From NCBI RefSeq assembly GCF_901709675.1, contig NC_051108.1, forward strand, positions 2,666,001 to 2,730,000: 64,000 nt of DNA, written 5' to 3'. Each line of letters opens with the position of its first letter. Within the stretch, counting starts at the first letter, position 1. Positions 21,641 through 45,136 of this stretch are shown piece after piece. The position numbers and the translations under genes were made by a program. The stretch is from Syngnathus acus. Lineage: Eukaryota; Chordata; Actinopteri; Syngnathiformes; Syngnathidae. The notes below the pieces were generated by a model. The model searched no databases. It saw only the letters and a list, made by a program, of their open reading frames with translations, and was not told the DNA's origin.

Positions 21641-24600
21641 ATGGAGAACCAGGAGAATAAACGGCCTCACGTGGAGGATACAAACGTGCGAGTGCTTCGG
21701 GAAACAGAAGCATCGCAGGCACCTGACGACCAGGCGGACTACCCCTTAGCAGGAGCCAACTCCATCTACTCAGCCATCCTTAGCAGGAACGAGGCCGTCA
21801 AGGATGCCAAGCGTCTCAAGACATTCATGGAACTGCGAGATAAATACGTCAAGAAGAAGGTGCTCTTTGAGGACCCTCTTTTCCCGGCCTGCGACTCCTC
21901 ACTCTTCTACAGCCACCACAAGCCCCCCATGACGTTTGTGTGGAAACGACCTTCAGTGAGTCACCACTCGCACACCGACAGAGTGATGATGAATATCAGA
22001 ATTTCAAAGGCAAATGTCTTGACTTGCAGCCCAGTGTCTAAATTTGTCTGGTAAGAGTGATGTATTTATATTTTAAGATGTTATTATTATTATTTATTAT
22101 TATTTTTATAAGATGATAATGAGAGATATGCCTATTATTGTGGCTTGTGAGTCCTGATAAACACAACCGACATGTGCTTAAGTGATTTTATGCTTCTAAT
22201 AATACCACAAATGTATTGTAATATTTCTCTTTAATAACACATGGCCGAGTGAGTGTTATCTAGCAGCTGCTTGCCATTGAATACGTGACAAATGTGTGAG
22301 GGAAGTTCAGAGGTCCCAGCTGGGGTTTGGATTGAGTTACACCCTCATCTTGTCTGACACAGCAAATGTCAGAATTAGCTTTGTAGACAAAGATACACTA
22401 CCGTTCAAAGGTTTGGGGTCACAAAATTGTTTGGGTGACCCCAAACTTTTGAACGGTAGTGTAAATATTATTATAATAAAATATTATGAATTAAATATTA
22501 TAAATTATATCTTATATTTGTATAAGATTATATATAATCTATGAATATAAGTATACATATATATTATAAGATTTTTTACACAGAAGATTATATATATAAT
22601 CTATAAGTAATTATCTAAATAAATATATACACTACCGTTCAAAAGTTTGGGGTCACCCAAACAATTTTGTGACCCCAAATTTTTGAACGGTAGTGTATAT
22701 ACATTTATCCAGATCCTTTTGCAAACTACTGCACTGCCATATTGTTTTTTTCCGCCTCTCTCTCTGTAAACATGCTATTTTTGTAAATTGTGCCAGCATC
22801 ATAATAAATGCATTTTGGGTTTCGAGCAGTCAGTGAAAAAACTAGCGTAAATTAATTTACGGTTAAATTTCTGGCATGAATTACTTTTCAGGAAATATGT
22901 GAAAACCCTCAATTCATTCTGGATTCAGCCAACAGGACAGACATCTGTCAGGGAGAGTTGGGTAATATGGAAAATAATTATTTACAATACAAATTATTCT
23001 GCATCACACGTGCACAAAATTGGTTTGTTATAGCAATTAAGACGAACAAACGTGAGTATGTTTGTATCTGTTGCTGACAGGTGACTGCTGGCTGCTGGCC
23101 GCCATTGCTTGTCTGACTCTGAACGAGAAGCTTCTTTACAGAGTGATTCCTCCGGATCAGAGCTTCACGGAAAACTATGCGGGAATCTTTCATTTCCAGG
23201 TAGAAACGGCCAGGATCTAAACTATGATTTGAACAGCCCTCATATTCTACTTTAACGTCCGCAGTTCTGGCGTTACGGCGAATGGATCGATGTGGTCGTC
23301 GACGACCGCATCCCCACCTACAACAACCGTCTGGTGTTCACCAAATCCTTTCGTGAGAACGAATTTTGGAGCGCCCTTCTGGAAAAAGCCTACGCCAAGT
23401 AATAACCATTCACAAAACACAATCGGGAAAAAATGAGCTTTCTGTAATGGTGGTCTGCTCTCTGATCTGAGGCTGCATGGTTCTTACGAGGCCTTGAGAG
23501 GAGGTAATACCCTGGAAGCCATGGAGGACTTCACAGGTGGAGTCACCGAGTTCTTTGAGTTGTCTGAGGCACCTAAAGAGATCTATAAGATCATGAAGAA
23601 AGCCCTGCAGAGAGGCTCGCTGATGGGCTGCTCCATTGATGTGAGTGCGTAAAATGACTCCTCTTTACTATTATTTTTTTTTAAATCCCTCCAACCACTG
23701 TATGTAAAGTCATCCATATGCATTTCAAACCAAACATAGTTGTATTGATTTTTTTTGTGTGTGTAAACCATCTTCATGCCTGCACACTCGAGAGAGGTAA
23801 TAAATGTCCATTTAGTCATAAATGATGGTGCCCAGGTTACCTCGCCTAGTAAAATGGAGTCCAAAACTGAACTCGGACTGGTCCAAGGACACGCCTACTC
23901 CATCATCGCCTTGGAGGAGGTAAAGTCATGCCAAATGTATTTTCTTCTTACTGAGACTTGGTGATGTTGAGAAATGCTGTTTTTTTTTTTCTAGTGTGAT
24001 GAGGTTGCAAAGGACAGCAAAATTCGCCTAATCCGCCTACGCAATCCTTGGGGTCGAGTACTATGGAAGGGACCGTGGACCGCGAAGTAAAATTTGGAAA
24101 AACATTCGTGCCTATGATGTGTCTTTTCCTTTCCTGCACAAAATGCATAAGCAACAATTGCACCAACTCTGCTTATGTTTGGTGTTTTTCTTTTCCAGTT
24201 CAAAGGAATGGTCAACTATTTCTATTGCAGATAGGAACAACCTTAAAAAGCAAACTGTTGAGCAAAGTGAGTTCTGGTGAGTAAAATCCATGTTCACTTA
24301 TCCATCTTCTACCGCTTATCCTTTGGCCCCTCCCACAAATGGTGAGCCAATGGGAAGCCAACATAATTTAAGCAAATGTCATTATTACTGCAAGCACTGC
24401 TAGCACGTGACATATTCTGGCTTGTCCATCAATATTATGATCTCTCATCATCATCATGACTTTGGATTATAAAGCTAAATATTATCTAGTGCTAAAAAAA
24501 ACACGACGGGGTCTTCCATGAAACCTCTTCTTTCACATACCTGCCCAGGATGTCATTTGACGACTTCAAGAAGAACTACACTAAGCTTGAGATCTGCAAC

Positions 24601-27600
24601 CTGACCCCCGACACGCTGCAGGGTGATGAAAGGCACAGCTGGAACGTGTCCGTCAACGAGGGTCGATGGGTCCGAGGCAGCTCTGCGGGTGGCTGTAGAA
24701 ACTTCCCAGGTGGGGAAGCCAAACCGAACCGCTTAGCTTAATGCTAACACACAATGCAAAATGTCACAGACGGGTACACAAAACTAGCATTGATGTTGTG
24801 TATTATTATAAAACTTTAAACAACCTATATTTGAACACACAAGCATATCTTCTTTATCCTCATTCCCATGCTATTTTCGACAGATACCTTCTGGACCAAT
24901 CCTCAGTATCACTTGCAACTGTACGAGAATGAAGACCCAGAGGACCCGCAGGAACTCTGCACAGTTGTTGTGGCGCTGATGCAGAAAGGTCGTCGCATTA
25001 AGAAACAGCTAGGGCCCAGGTTCCTCACGATTGGATTTTCCATCTATGAGGTAATGGTTGTGTCCCTTGACTTGAGCCATAACATCTGATATTCCCTTTA
25101 TTTTCTTTGCAGGTGCCAAAAGAGGTAACACAACATATACCACAAAAGCAATTCAAAATAATAACGAGGCAGCGATATCTTTCATCCAAATTGGCATTGT
25201 AGGCTGAAAGTACACATTTAACTACAAAAATGGCATTCTGACTGGATATCTCAGATGGGTGGCCGGAATCGACATCTCCAGAAGGACTTCTTCTTGTATA
25301 ACGCCTCCAAGGCTAAATGCAAACATTACATCAATATGCGTGAAATCACCGAACGTGTCAGGCTCCCCCAAGGAGAATATGTCGTCATCCCGACTACGTT
25401 TGAGCCTCATGAAGAAGGCCAGTTCATTTTGAGAGTCTTTTCCGAGAACAGGAGCACCTCTGAGTAAGGACATCCGCCGCTCAATGGTGACTACCATGAC
25501 ATTATATTAATGGTCATTTGTGTTGTTTTTGTGTCTGTCACAGGGAAGCGGAGAACACAATCGGGACTGATCAAACCCGGGTTTGTCCCATAGATGTCGC
25601 TATAGTGCAGTTCTATTTGATATTGCATTGAATATTGCAAGGTTTGAATTTAATATAGCATAATATAGCTTAGCATTAGCACCATAAGGTTTGGTGTGTC
25701 TTTTGCATTTTTCATGATGATGACAAAAGTATTGGGACACCTGGACTCACCTGGACCAAACATCTTGCGGTGTGGGGTGTCCCGATACTTTTGCCCATGG
25801 CATATATCTCTTGACACACTACATTCCTCTCTCATTATCTCACAACTAATTTGTTTCATCTCATCATCCTTGTCTTATTGATCATCAGCAAAACAAGAAA
25901 AGGCCTTGGCAGGAGCAAAATAAAGTTCAATGTCTTGCTCAAGGACATTTTGACATGATCACTGGGCTTGAGGAGTGAACTCACCACCTTCAAGTTGGTA
26001 GACCATCACTCTTAAGACTGAGCCACGCTGTGAAAAAGTCACTGGACGGCTAGGTAGCACTGTTGCTAGAAATAATTCATGGCTAGGAATCTGAAAATGG
26101 GAAAGTTCAGCCCAGATTTGATAGGCTTCCCAGTATAATGCATGGTACTGCACGAGAGTGCCTCTAGTGGCATGGAGGTAAATGACACCAACGCATAAAA
26201 TGGTTTAAGGTAATGGATATTTTGCCGGCTAATCAGAAAACCTAAGCCACGATGACGCAAGAACTAACACCTCAATATGTTTTATTCTTTCAGCCTATTG
26301 TGTATGTGTCCGATCGAGCATTCGCCAACAAAGAAATCCTGCATGACGGCATTCAGGGGGAGAAGAAGAAGAAGCCCAAAGTAATTTTGTTGTCATGATT
26401 GCTCAATCATAGTTTCCATGCAGTGACTATCTGGCTGCAAGCTGGGTCATTTATGGCTCCTGAAATGTAATCTAGAGTGGGTCAAATAATATCACTGGGG
26501 AGAAAAGAATTGACCTCCCTGCCAGCTGATCTCGAATGACTCCTACACCTGTTTTTTTCCCCATTCTGTGCTCATGATCTCGCACGTAGGTTGGTTAGGA
26601 AGGTGCTACAGGCCACCTTATGGGGAGGAACTTTATTTTATTATTTTAATATTACCGTATTTTCCGCACTATAAGGCGCACCGGATTATAAGGCGCACCT
26701 TCAATGAATGGCCCATTTTAAAACTTCGTCCATATATAAGGCACTGTCGGCTTTTGAGAAAATTAGAGGTTTTTAGGTGCGCCTTATAGTGCGGAAAATA
26801 CGGTAGTCTCTTTTTATATATCACAAAAACTTTCATTTGGATGGTATGTACGTAGAAAGATTGCATTGGTGTTAAAATCGATGAGTATTTTCTTATGTTG
26901 ACCAGAAAAAACTTCTCCAGCCTGAGGAAGAAACTGAAGAGGAAAAAGAGTTCCGTGTCATCTACAAAAAAATAGCCGGCGAGGTAAACAAGCAGACTTC
27001 AATTCAGCAGCAACTATTGTGCTTAATTAACCAAATTAATGCATCCTTTAGGATATGCAAATCACCGCCAATGAGCTCCAGACCATTATGAAGGACGTGG
27101 TCTCCAAACGTGAGTCGAATTAAGCTAGGTCAGGTGACCATCATTCAAGCTACACTTCTTTTCCCGCAGTACACGAAAAGGCGATGGAGGGTTTCAGCCT
27201 GGAGACATGTCGAAGTATGATAGCACTGATGGATGTATCCTTAACACGATGCCAGCAATATGGAGGAGCAAATAATTATTTTTCCATAACTGAGTCAAAT
27301 TCCAGACAGATGGGACAGGAAAACTAAATTTCCAGGAGTTTAAACACTTGTGGAGAAAAATTAAGCAGTGGCATGTATGTTTATTTTTACTTTATTGTTG
27401 CAATATTACGACATGATTTTGAAAAGCTGATTATGTGTTTGCAGGTGATCTTCAAAAGTTACGACAAACAACAAAGCGGCTCAATCAGCAGTTTCGAAAT
27501 GAGAAACGCTGTTACTGACGCAGGTGAGCAGCCTCAAGAATATCCTCATGTAATACTGTCGATTGGTTTTTGTGATAGGCGTTGATTTTTTATTTTTTTT

Positions 27601-28025
27601 TGAAGAGGCATCAATTGATTTCATGTTAATTGGATCTCTGTGCCATATTTTTGCCCACAAAGGCCTCCACCTCAACAAACAGTTGTATGACATCATCGCC
27701 ATGCGCTACGCAGACAAGCAACTTAACGTCGACTATGACAGTTACATCTGCTGTTTTGTCAGACTGGAGGGCATGTTCAGTATGTATTCATTTCCTAATA
27801 TTTTTAAAAAATTTGCATGTATATATGCAAATATGTATGTTCTGTGTCGTCCGTAGGGGCTTTCAATGCTTTTGACAAGGATGGAGATGGGCTAATCAAA
27901 CTTAATGTGCTGGAGGTAACCAAATGCATTTATCACTTATTATTCAATTTAAACACACACCTGTAAAAATATTTTTTTTTTCTTCTGCTCCCCTTTAGTG
28001 GCTTCAGCTGACCATGTATTCTTAA
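21641..28025 (+). CDS. capn3: Calpain-3 (muscle-type calcium-dependent cysteine protease), 761 aa, without IS1
   Basis: Exons: 21641-21955, 22892-22961, 23081-23199, 23265-23398, 23472-23640, 23836-23919, 23995-24086, 24199-24276, 24549-24709, 24884-25050, 25113-25124, 25255-25463, 25544-25580, 26294-26380, 26906-26983, 27052-27109, 27170-27234, 27306-27374, 27445-27523, 27663-27779, 27857-27915, 27999-28025. Total 2286 nt with TAA. The protease core has Cys131 (GDCW), His288 (GHAYS) and Asn314 (RLRNPWG). The CBSW domain follows, then a short IS2-like linker (PIVYVSDRA, then a Lys-rich [10 protein letters not shown]), then penta-EF-hands ending EWLQLTMYS. Many exon sizes equal human CAPN3, including the 12-nt VPKE exon. 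The exon for insertion sequence IS1 (human exon 6, 144 nt) and the 18-nt exon 15 are absent. IS1 drives rapid autolysis in mammals. Neighbour znf106 supports the identity. Teleosts have two capn3 copies and I cannot assign a or b. Confidence 0.93.
22394..22463. mobile_element. 70-bp palindromic MITE, copy 1 (capn3 intron 1)
   Basis: Two 29-nt arms starting TACACTACCGTTCAAA are reverse complements with one mismatch around a short loop. The ends are TA, as expected of Tc1/mariner-type insertions. The family is common in fish genomes. Confidence 0.8.
22628..22697. mobile_element. 70-bp palindromic MITE, copy 2 (capn3 intron 1)
   Basis: Same palindrome as at 22394-22463, 164 bp downstream, but with the loop in the opposite orientation. 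The segment between the two is almost pure A/T. Confidence 0.8.
24296..24335 (-). repeat. Short LINE 3'-tail remnant in a capn3 intron
   Basis: On the minus strand the words GGATAAGCGGTAGAAGATGG match the 3'-terminal signature also seen at 34790-34800 and near 52520. No coding part remains. Confidence 0.4.
25722..25795. mobile_element. Short Tc1-like terminal-inverted-repeat element (capn3 intron)
   Basis: The left end, GACAAAAGTATTGGGACACC, and the reverse complement of the right end, GGCAAAAGTATCGGGACACC, differ at only two positions. The 34-bp interior has no coding capacity. The TIR resembles fish Tc1-like elements. Confidence 0.65.
26653..26805. mobile_element. 153-bp MITE with perfect 30-bp inverted repeats (capn3 intron)
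   Basis: Both ends begin TACCGTATTTTCCGCACTAT and continue to GGCGCACC, perfectly inverted over 30 bp. An internal partial second copy of the end lies at about 26683-26700. A diverged relative is present at 50250-50637. Confidence 0.85.
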
Positions 28026-28158
28026 ACATCTCCACGCATGACCCGGCCACTCTACAACATACAAAGTCTTAATGGACAATTTTCATTGGTCCTTATGATT
28101 TTGTAATAATTTATGGAATTACGCAACGTTATCAGTTTGTAGTTGAGTTTCTAGAGAT

Positions 28159-28164
28159 AATAAA
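28159..28164 (+). other. capn3 polyadenylation signal
   Basis: AATAAA 134 nt after the capn3 stop codon, in a U-rich context. Confidence 0.6.
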
Positions 28165-28243
28165 ACCTTTTGTTTGGTGAACAGTTTGATGGCCCCACAT
28201 TCCTTTCATAATGATGTACTAGAACTATTTCATTTTTGTCCTG

Positions 28244-28249
28244 TTTATT
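28244..28249 (-). other. znf106 polyadenylation signal
   Basis: AATAAA on the minus strand about 220 nt after the znf106 stop. It faces the capn3 signal 80 bp away, so the two 3' ends are nearly touching. Confidence 0.5.
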
Positions 28250-28467
28250 TCTAGAAATCAGCTGTTATTCTGAACACGTTATTTGAACACATTAAAACAA
28301 AATCAACATGACTTTTAAGAAGAAAAAAAAAAAAAAGACCCTCCAGATTTGCCCAAATAATAGAATAACAAATAACATTTCACTACATGTGTTCAACTGG
28401 AAGTACGAATGACGTAACCACATGAGAACAGGAAATGGCGGAAAAACAACGGCATCGGCGCACCTCC

Positions 28468-35766
<7,299 letters not shown>

Positions 35767-35771
35767 GTTTG

Positions 35772-35779
35772 TGACGTCA
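35772..35779. promoter_or_regulatory. CRE palindrome at the znf106 start
   Basis: TGACGTCA, a full cAMP-response element, lies 6 bp upstream of the first znf106 ATG. A CCAAT word follows at 35807-35811. Both lie in the short spacer shared head-to-head with churc1. Confidence 0.55.
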
Positions 35780-36105
35780 GCCTAACCCCACCCACAGGCA
35801 AAACAGCCAATCTCTTTGTCATATTAAAATAATACATATAAATAAATACACATTAAAAGAAATACATTTCAAATTCTGAAATTATCTAACATGAGTGACT
35901 TTGTTTGTGCATGTGTGTGTTTTGTCAGAAGAACAATCCGGAAATTTCAATGTAGAAGTTCTAGTCCGTTACTTCCTGTACCCAGTGCTGTAGGGTGCTA
36001 TGCTAAGCTAGCAGGCTGTCCTTATTTACGGAAGTCGCAGTTTGCTTGAAATTACAAAGTCTTTTCAAAGACTACACATTATTTTATTTTTTTGAAAAAA
36101 GGAAA

Positions 36106-36894
36106 ATGTGCAACGGCTGCGTGCAAAAAGAATACCCCGATCGGGTACGTTAAAATTATGTTGTCAACACTAGCGTAGCATGTTTGGATCAGTAATGGAC
36201 AATAAGATCTTTATTCGGATGTTTACAATATTAACTTTGATTCAACTTTTTTTTGTTTCTGCTCAGGGAAGCACTTGTCTGGAGAATGGCTCTTACCTAA
36301 TGAACTACCTGGGCTGTGCCAAATGTCATCACAGGGACTTCGTGTTGATCTGTAATAAAGACACAGAGGATGATGATGGAGAGGAGCTTGTGACTTATGA
36401 CCGTAAATTGTTTTGATCATTTTGAATACTGTGATGCTACTTTATTCCAATGCCCTGTTAATCTATTTCCCTTGATGCTTTGTTTCCATCATCTTCTGAA
36501 GTAATGCTCACAAGCCTCACAAAATGTTTCATCTCTCATAAATATGTGACAAATCCTCTCATCACTTAAGAAAACATTGTTTTTCTTCTAGATGTCTGTA
36601 AAAACTGTGACCATGTCATCGCCAGGCATGAATACACATTCTCTGTTGTTGATGAATATCAGGTAAGTGGGAAAACAATCATAATGAGTTATGTCCTTAG
36701 TCCTTCTCCAAGCATTCATAAAACTGAGATTAATGTGTTAAAGTTTGCATGGCATCATACCCTTATCATTATATTGTAATCTGTTACTTTGTGTCACTCA
36801 GGAGTACACAATGCTTTGCATGCTGTGCGGAAAGGCAGAAGACTCCATCAGTGTGTTGCCAGATGACCCCCGACAGACTGCCTCTCTCTTCTAG
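36106..36894 (+). CDS. churc1: Churchill domain-containing protein 1, 112 aa
   Basis: Small zinc-binding protein that in chick and zebrafish embryos mediates the FGF-to-neural transition. Exons: 36106-36144, 36267-36402, 36592-36662, 36802-36894. Total 339 nt with TAG, identical in length to human CHURC1. It starts [13 protein letters not shown]. Cysteine/histidine clusters include [26 protein letters not shown] and [10 protein letters not shown]. The end is [10 protein letters not shown]. Nearly every residue of the zinc-binding core is conserved. It lies head-to-head with znf106 (start codons 340 bp apart) and tail-to-tail with ttbk2. Mammalian CHURC1 is on another chromosome (14q) from ZNF106/TTBK2, so this neighbourhood is fish-specific or ancestral. 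Confidence 0.95.
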
Positions 36895-38172
36895 AGCCCA
36901 TACTCCAGATTAATACAAGACTCTTACTGGATTGGCATAAACAAGATCATAAAACTTGCAACAAACGTGCTGATGAGGTTGCAATCATTTGGACAAACAA
37001 TATACATTTTTAAGTCAAGTATTTCTGTATGTTGCTATATACCAGCTTTTATAACCATCTTGAACGTGTCTTGATCACTGCACTGTAAATAGACATTCAG
37101 GCATTCATGAATTAACATGTTTGAAATAAAATATTGACATATGTACAATGTGTTATTTGTAAATTGTTTCGCCCTATAGAATCAAAACCAAACCAAACTT
37201 TTGCTTGTGGATGTATTTTCATGATCAAAAGCAGCTCGGTAAAAATACAGAAATGTATGCTGGTTTACAAATGAGTAAAAAAAAAAAAAAAAAGTAAAAT
37301 GACTCATGCACATTTACAATACTGAAGAATCAAGTGTGCTTATAAATACATCATAATATGCTGACGCAGAGCTATTTGTGGTAACTACCGAATTAAGATG
37401 GCTTTGCTGATTGATATTCTATTCAAATGCATGGGTTACCACGTTACCAATAGCCCTAACCGTGTACAGTTCTCATCTCTAACGCAACTACTGTGGAACC
37501 TTCAAAGCGGAACACAATTTGTTGACTTGTAAAGTGCTTCAATTTCAATGAATGCAATTAAAACCCACCACACATGGTTATCATTGAACTTAGAAAAAGC
37601 AAATAAAATATTTATCCATTGGCAACTTAGTGAGCTGATATATTTACTGATTGCCCGAGTTAAACTTTGGAGATTCCACAGTCATTTTTCATTTTTGCTA
37701 AAATAGAGATTATTTTAGTGTTCTTTTTCTTCTAGCATGACAATTTAAAGAGCTAAATTTAGTGTGTTCGACTAAATAGATGCACTTGCACACAGTGGTA
37801 AGGACCTCAAAATGGTTGACTTTTCTTTATACACAGGCTATATACATGGACAAAACATGCTACTGGCTTTAGGGTTGCAACCAGTGGGCAGAAATATATC
37901 CAGTTGGCTCCACAAATGTAGGTAACTAGGACAGATTTGTGGAGTCGGAGTAGTGTTTAGCGTGGCAATTTCAAATTTGGAATGAAAAAAAGGGACGCGA
38001 GCGCTCTCTTTTGAATTTTCGCAAACATTCCTGAAGTGTTATGCACATCATGGCTTCAGCGTTTCAAGGATCCCTTTAAGCTAATGTAGCAAATAAATAC
38101 ATTTTGTTTTTACAGTACACATTCTCTTGCGCACACTTTACACATGCGATTCGGATGGGTCGTTTCCGTTAA
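36895..38172. other. churc1 3' UTR and spacer to ttbk2 3' UTR
   Basis: Convergent spacer. The churc1 poly(A) signal AATAAA is at 37125-37130, about 230 nt after the stop. The remainder (37150-38172) is AT-rich, holds the presumed ttbk2 3' UTR, and shows no other coding feature. Confidence 0.6.
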
Positions 38173-42657
<4,485 letters not shown>

Positions 42658-43245
42658 GGTGAGGGCTCTCTGCTGCAGTCACAAGCTGACATCAGTGGCA
42701 CCAGCCCATCACTGCAAAAAATGTATTCACTCCTTAAACCACACCGGCCTGACATTGTGACTTGTGATAGGTAAGGTTACATACTGGAAATACCTTCATG
42801 TCACCAATTCGTGTATTTTAAAGTGGGAGAGGTTAATTTGATTGTGCGTGACATTCAAATCGGGAGGTAGCCAGCGGTTAGCAACTAGCTTTAGCTGATT
42901 TTAACCGGTGCCCACAGCATAATAATGAAAAGATAGGGGGGTAACTAGGGATGGGATAGCTGCAAGGCAGCAAAAATTCGAGGCGGTGCTCAATGCTAAC
43001 TAGCATGTTTACTCCGCGGTGGCTAAGCAGCGAGCCCACGCTACTCCGTCCCTGCGTTACCTCGCTCGGATGCACTGGTGAGACTCCGGGAAAGAGCCTC
43101 CATGGTTGATTTCTTGACAGCAACGTCATTCCTAGAGTTCCTTTATCTTGCGGATGAAGGCACGGTGATGGGAGGCATTCTCGAAAACGTGAGCTAAGCT
43201 AGCCAGTTGAATTATGTCCACAGCCGCTGCCTACATCGGCAACGG

Positions 43246-43253
43246 TGACGTCA
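43246..43253. promoter_or_regulatory. CRE palindrome upstream of ttbk2
   Basis: A perfect TGACGTCA lies about 590 bp upstream of the ttbk2 start codon, near the likely untranslated first exon. Confidence 0.5.
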
Positions 43254-43277
43254 TAAAAGCTCCGAATGAGCCGCAGA

Positions 43278-43291
43278 ATCACCATGGCAAC
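43278..43291. promoter_or_regulatory. RFX X-box-like site upstream of ttbk2
   Basis: ATCACCATGGCAAC matches the X-box consensus GTNRCC-NN-RGYAAC at every constrained position except the first. It sits 25 bp from the CRE. RFX factors control cilia genes, and ttbk2 is one. Confidence 0.5.
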
Positions 43292-44507
43292 CATTAACCC
43301 CGCCCCGTGGTCAATACAACACGATCACATTGGCATGAAAAATGAAATTGCCTAAAATAGCCAAGTCAAACAGTTGGTGGTTTTTCAGGTTAAAGATTTA
43401 TAAACGTTATATTCATGAAAACGTCTGAATTTGAGAATTTTATAGAAACAAATTAAAGTGAAGATGTACGTTCGGTTTTGTGCGCCACTGTTCCCCGGTT
43501 CATAAACACACAATCTAAACCTTGCTGTACACTACCAAATAGAATTGTCACAAAATGTATAAACTGAAATAATTATCTCGTCTCAGTATAAAGACAAATT
43601 TACTCAGTGTGAAAGCTTGGCCTGTGTTTGTAATTTATGTCATCTCATGGGAGATTGTTGAATTTTTCTGATTTTATTTGTAGCTGTCATTGATAAATGA
43701 GATCAATCTAAAGATGTATTTTTTTTGTTGGAAATAAGTCATTTTCCGACCAATCAATAGAAATTAGACATTTTTACAACTGCTCACTTGATTTATACAG
43801 AATATTCTTTAAATAGCAATATTTATGACGTCCCCTTTAATTTGATTATAATTAAATCACTTTTTACTTATAAAATAAAAATATAAATGAGTATGAAAAC
43901 ATTTGTATGTAATATTTATTTTATTGATTGATTAATCAATTACTGTATTTTTAGTATTCTGCTTGCAGTTGACCCAAATATTGACGCGGCTTCGAGCTGA
44001 GCGGGTCAACAAAACGAGCATACACAAATGTAGTGGTGGGCGGGGCTCAGGCAGCAGGTTGGAAAACAGGATAAGCTCTGATCTGTTAGTGGGTGAGGCG
44101 CTGTGCTGCGTTCGTTCCATTTTTTTTTTTTTTGGTGCACCACTTTCTGTCCGTTTGCACACTTTTGCAACTGTAACGTTTTGTGCGTACTGTTGCGCGA
44201 CTTCGGATCAACAGCGCACTTTTATTGCGCGACGTTCCGATGTACGGAAATCGCAGCGTTTCTACACGCTGTCGCGGCGCGAGACTAAAAGTCGGTCAAG
44301 CGGAGAAGAAAAGTTGCAGAAGCGTTTTCCAGGAAAAGCGCTATTTCGCGAATACAATGTGGAACATTGTAACTGCGGCGTGAATAGCCCTTTGCAGCAC
44401 GTCGGTTTCGATTATTTCACCCGTGTCAACTCCCCTTTCGCCATGTTTGCGGGCTTGGAAACTCGGGGTGAAAGTTAAGAGAGAGAGAGAGAGAGCGAGA
44501 GAGAGTT

Positions 44508-44612
44508 ATGACATGTGTGGCGCACAATCCCTTCATGGATCTGCATGACTTTGATCGCCACCAAATGGATTCTTCCGGGCCGCCAATGGAAAACCAACTG
44601 TGTCATTCATAA
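44508..44612 (+). other. uORF in the presumed noncoding first exon of mideas
   Basis: A 34-codon frame (MTCVAHNPF... ending QLCHS) stops with TAA at 44610-44612, one base before a splice donor (AAG|GTATTG). The next exon begins at about 44973 (TTTAAAG|GTGC) and has an in-frame stop at 45095 before the mideas start codon. The first exon is therefore read as 5' UTR carrying this upstream ORF. Confidence 0.45.
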
Positions 44613-45136
44613 GGTATTGCATTTTACATGGTGGCTTGTGTTGCATAATCGCCCCAGTGCTTCCAGTGCTTCCTTATTGCATTTTTTTTTTTTTTTTTTT
44701 TGAAAACAGCCACCAGCGGCTGTAAGCTCGATTGCACGATCCTCTTCATTTCCTGTATTTCTAGTTCGGCCAAATAGCAGCTATGCTCTCCGAGGTCCTT
44801 GTTTCTGCTGACTGAATCAAAATGTTCATTTTAGCCCGACATAAACATGACTTAATGTTTTGGTTGTTGACTTTTAAGCGTGCTTGCTCTTTGACCTTTA
44901 TGCCTGGGCCTCCATTTTCCTATTTACTTTATGTTTTCGTCCAGAGGTAAATAAAGTCTCCTGTTTTTAAAGGTGCTGCAGCCTAAAGAGGATGTGAAGA
45001 ACAGGCTTGAAACTTGAACCGAGATAATACGTTTCCTATCGGATTCATATTTCCTTCCACATGCCAGCTGTAACCAAAAGGCAAGCGCAGGAAGTAAAAG
45101 CACACTACGAGACCTGGACACCAAGATCTTCTCGAC

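Larger units (their letters stand above)
42658..44507. other. Head-to-head promoter region of ttbk2 and mideas
   Basis: The left part should contain the ttbk2 untranslated first exon and promoter (about 42.7-43.3 kb). The middle (43.3-43.95 kb) is AT-rich without features. From about 43.98 kb CpG content rises into the mideas first exon, which carries a (GA)n run at 44478-44505. Reading frames here have no recognisable relatives. Confidence 0.5.

Noticed and set aside
43963-44478. 171-codon frame upstream of mideas
   Set aside because: It lies in the CpG-rich promoter and first-exon region, has low-complexity Phe runs and no similarity I recognise.
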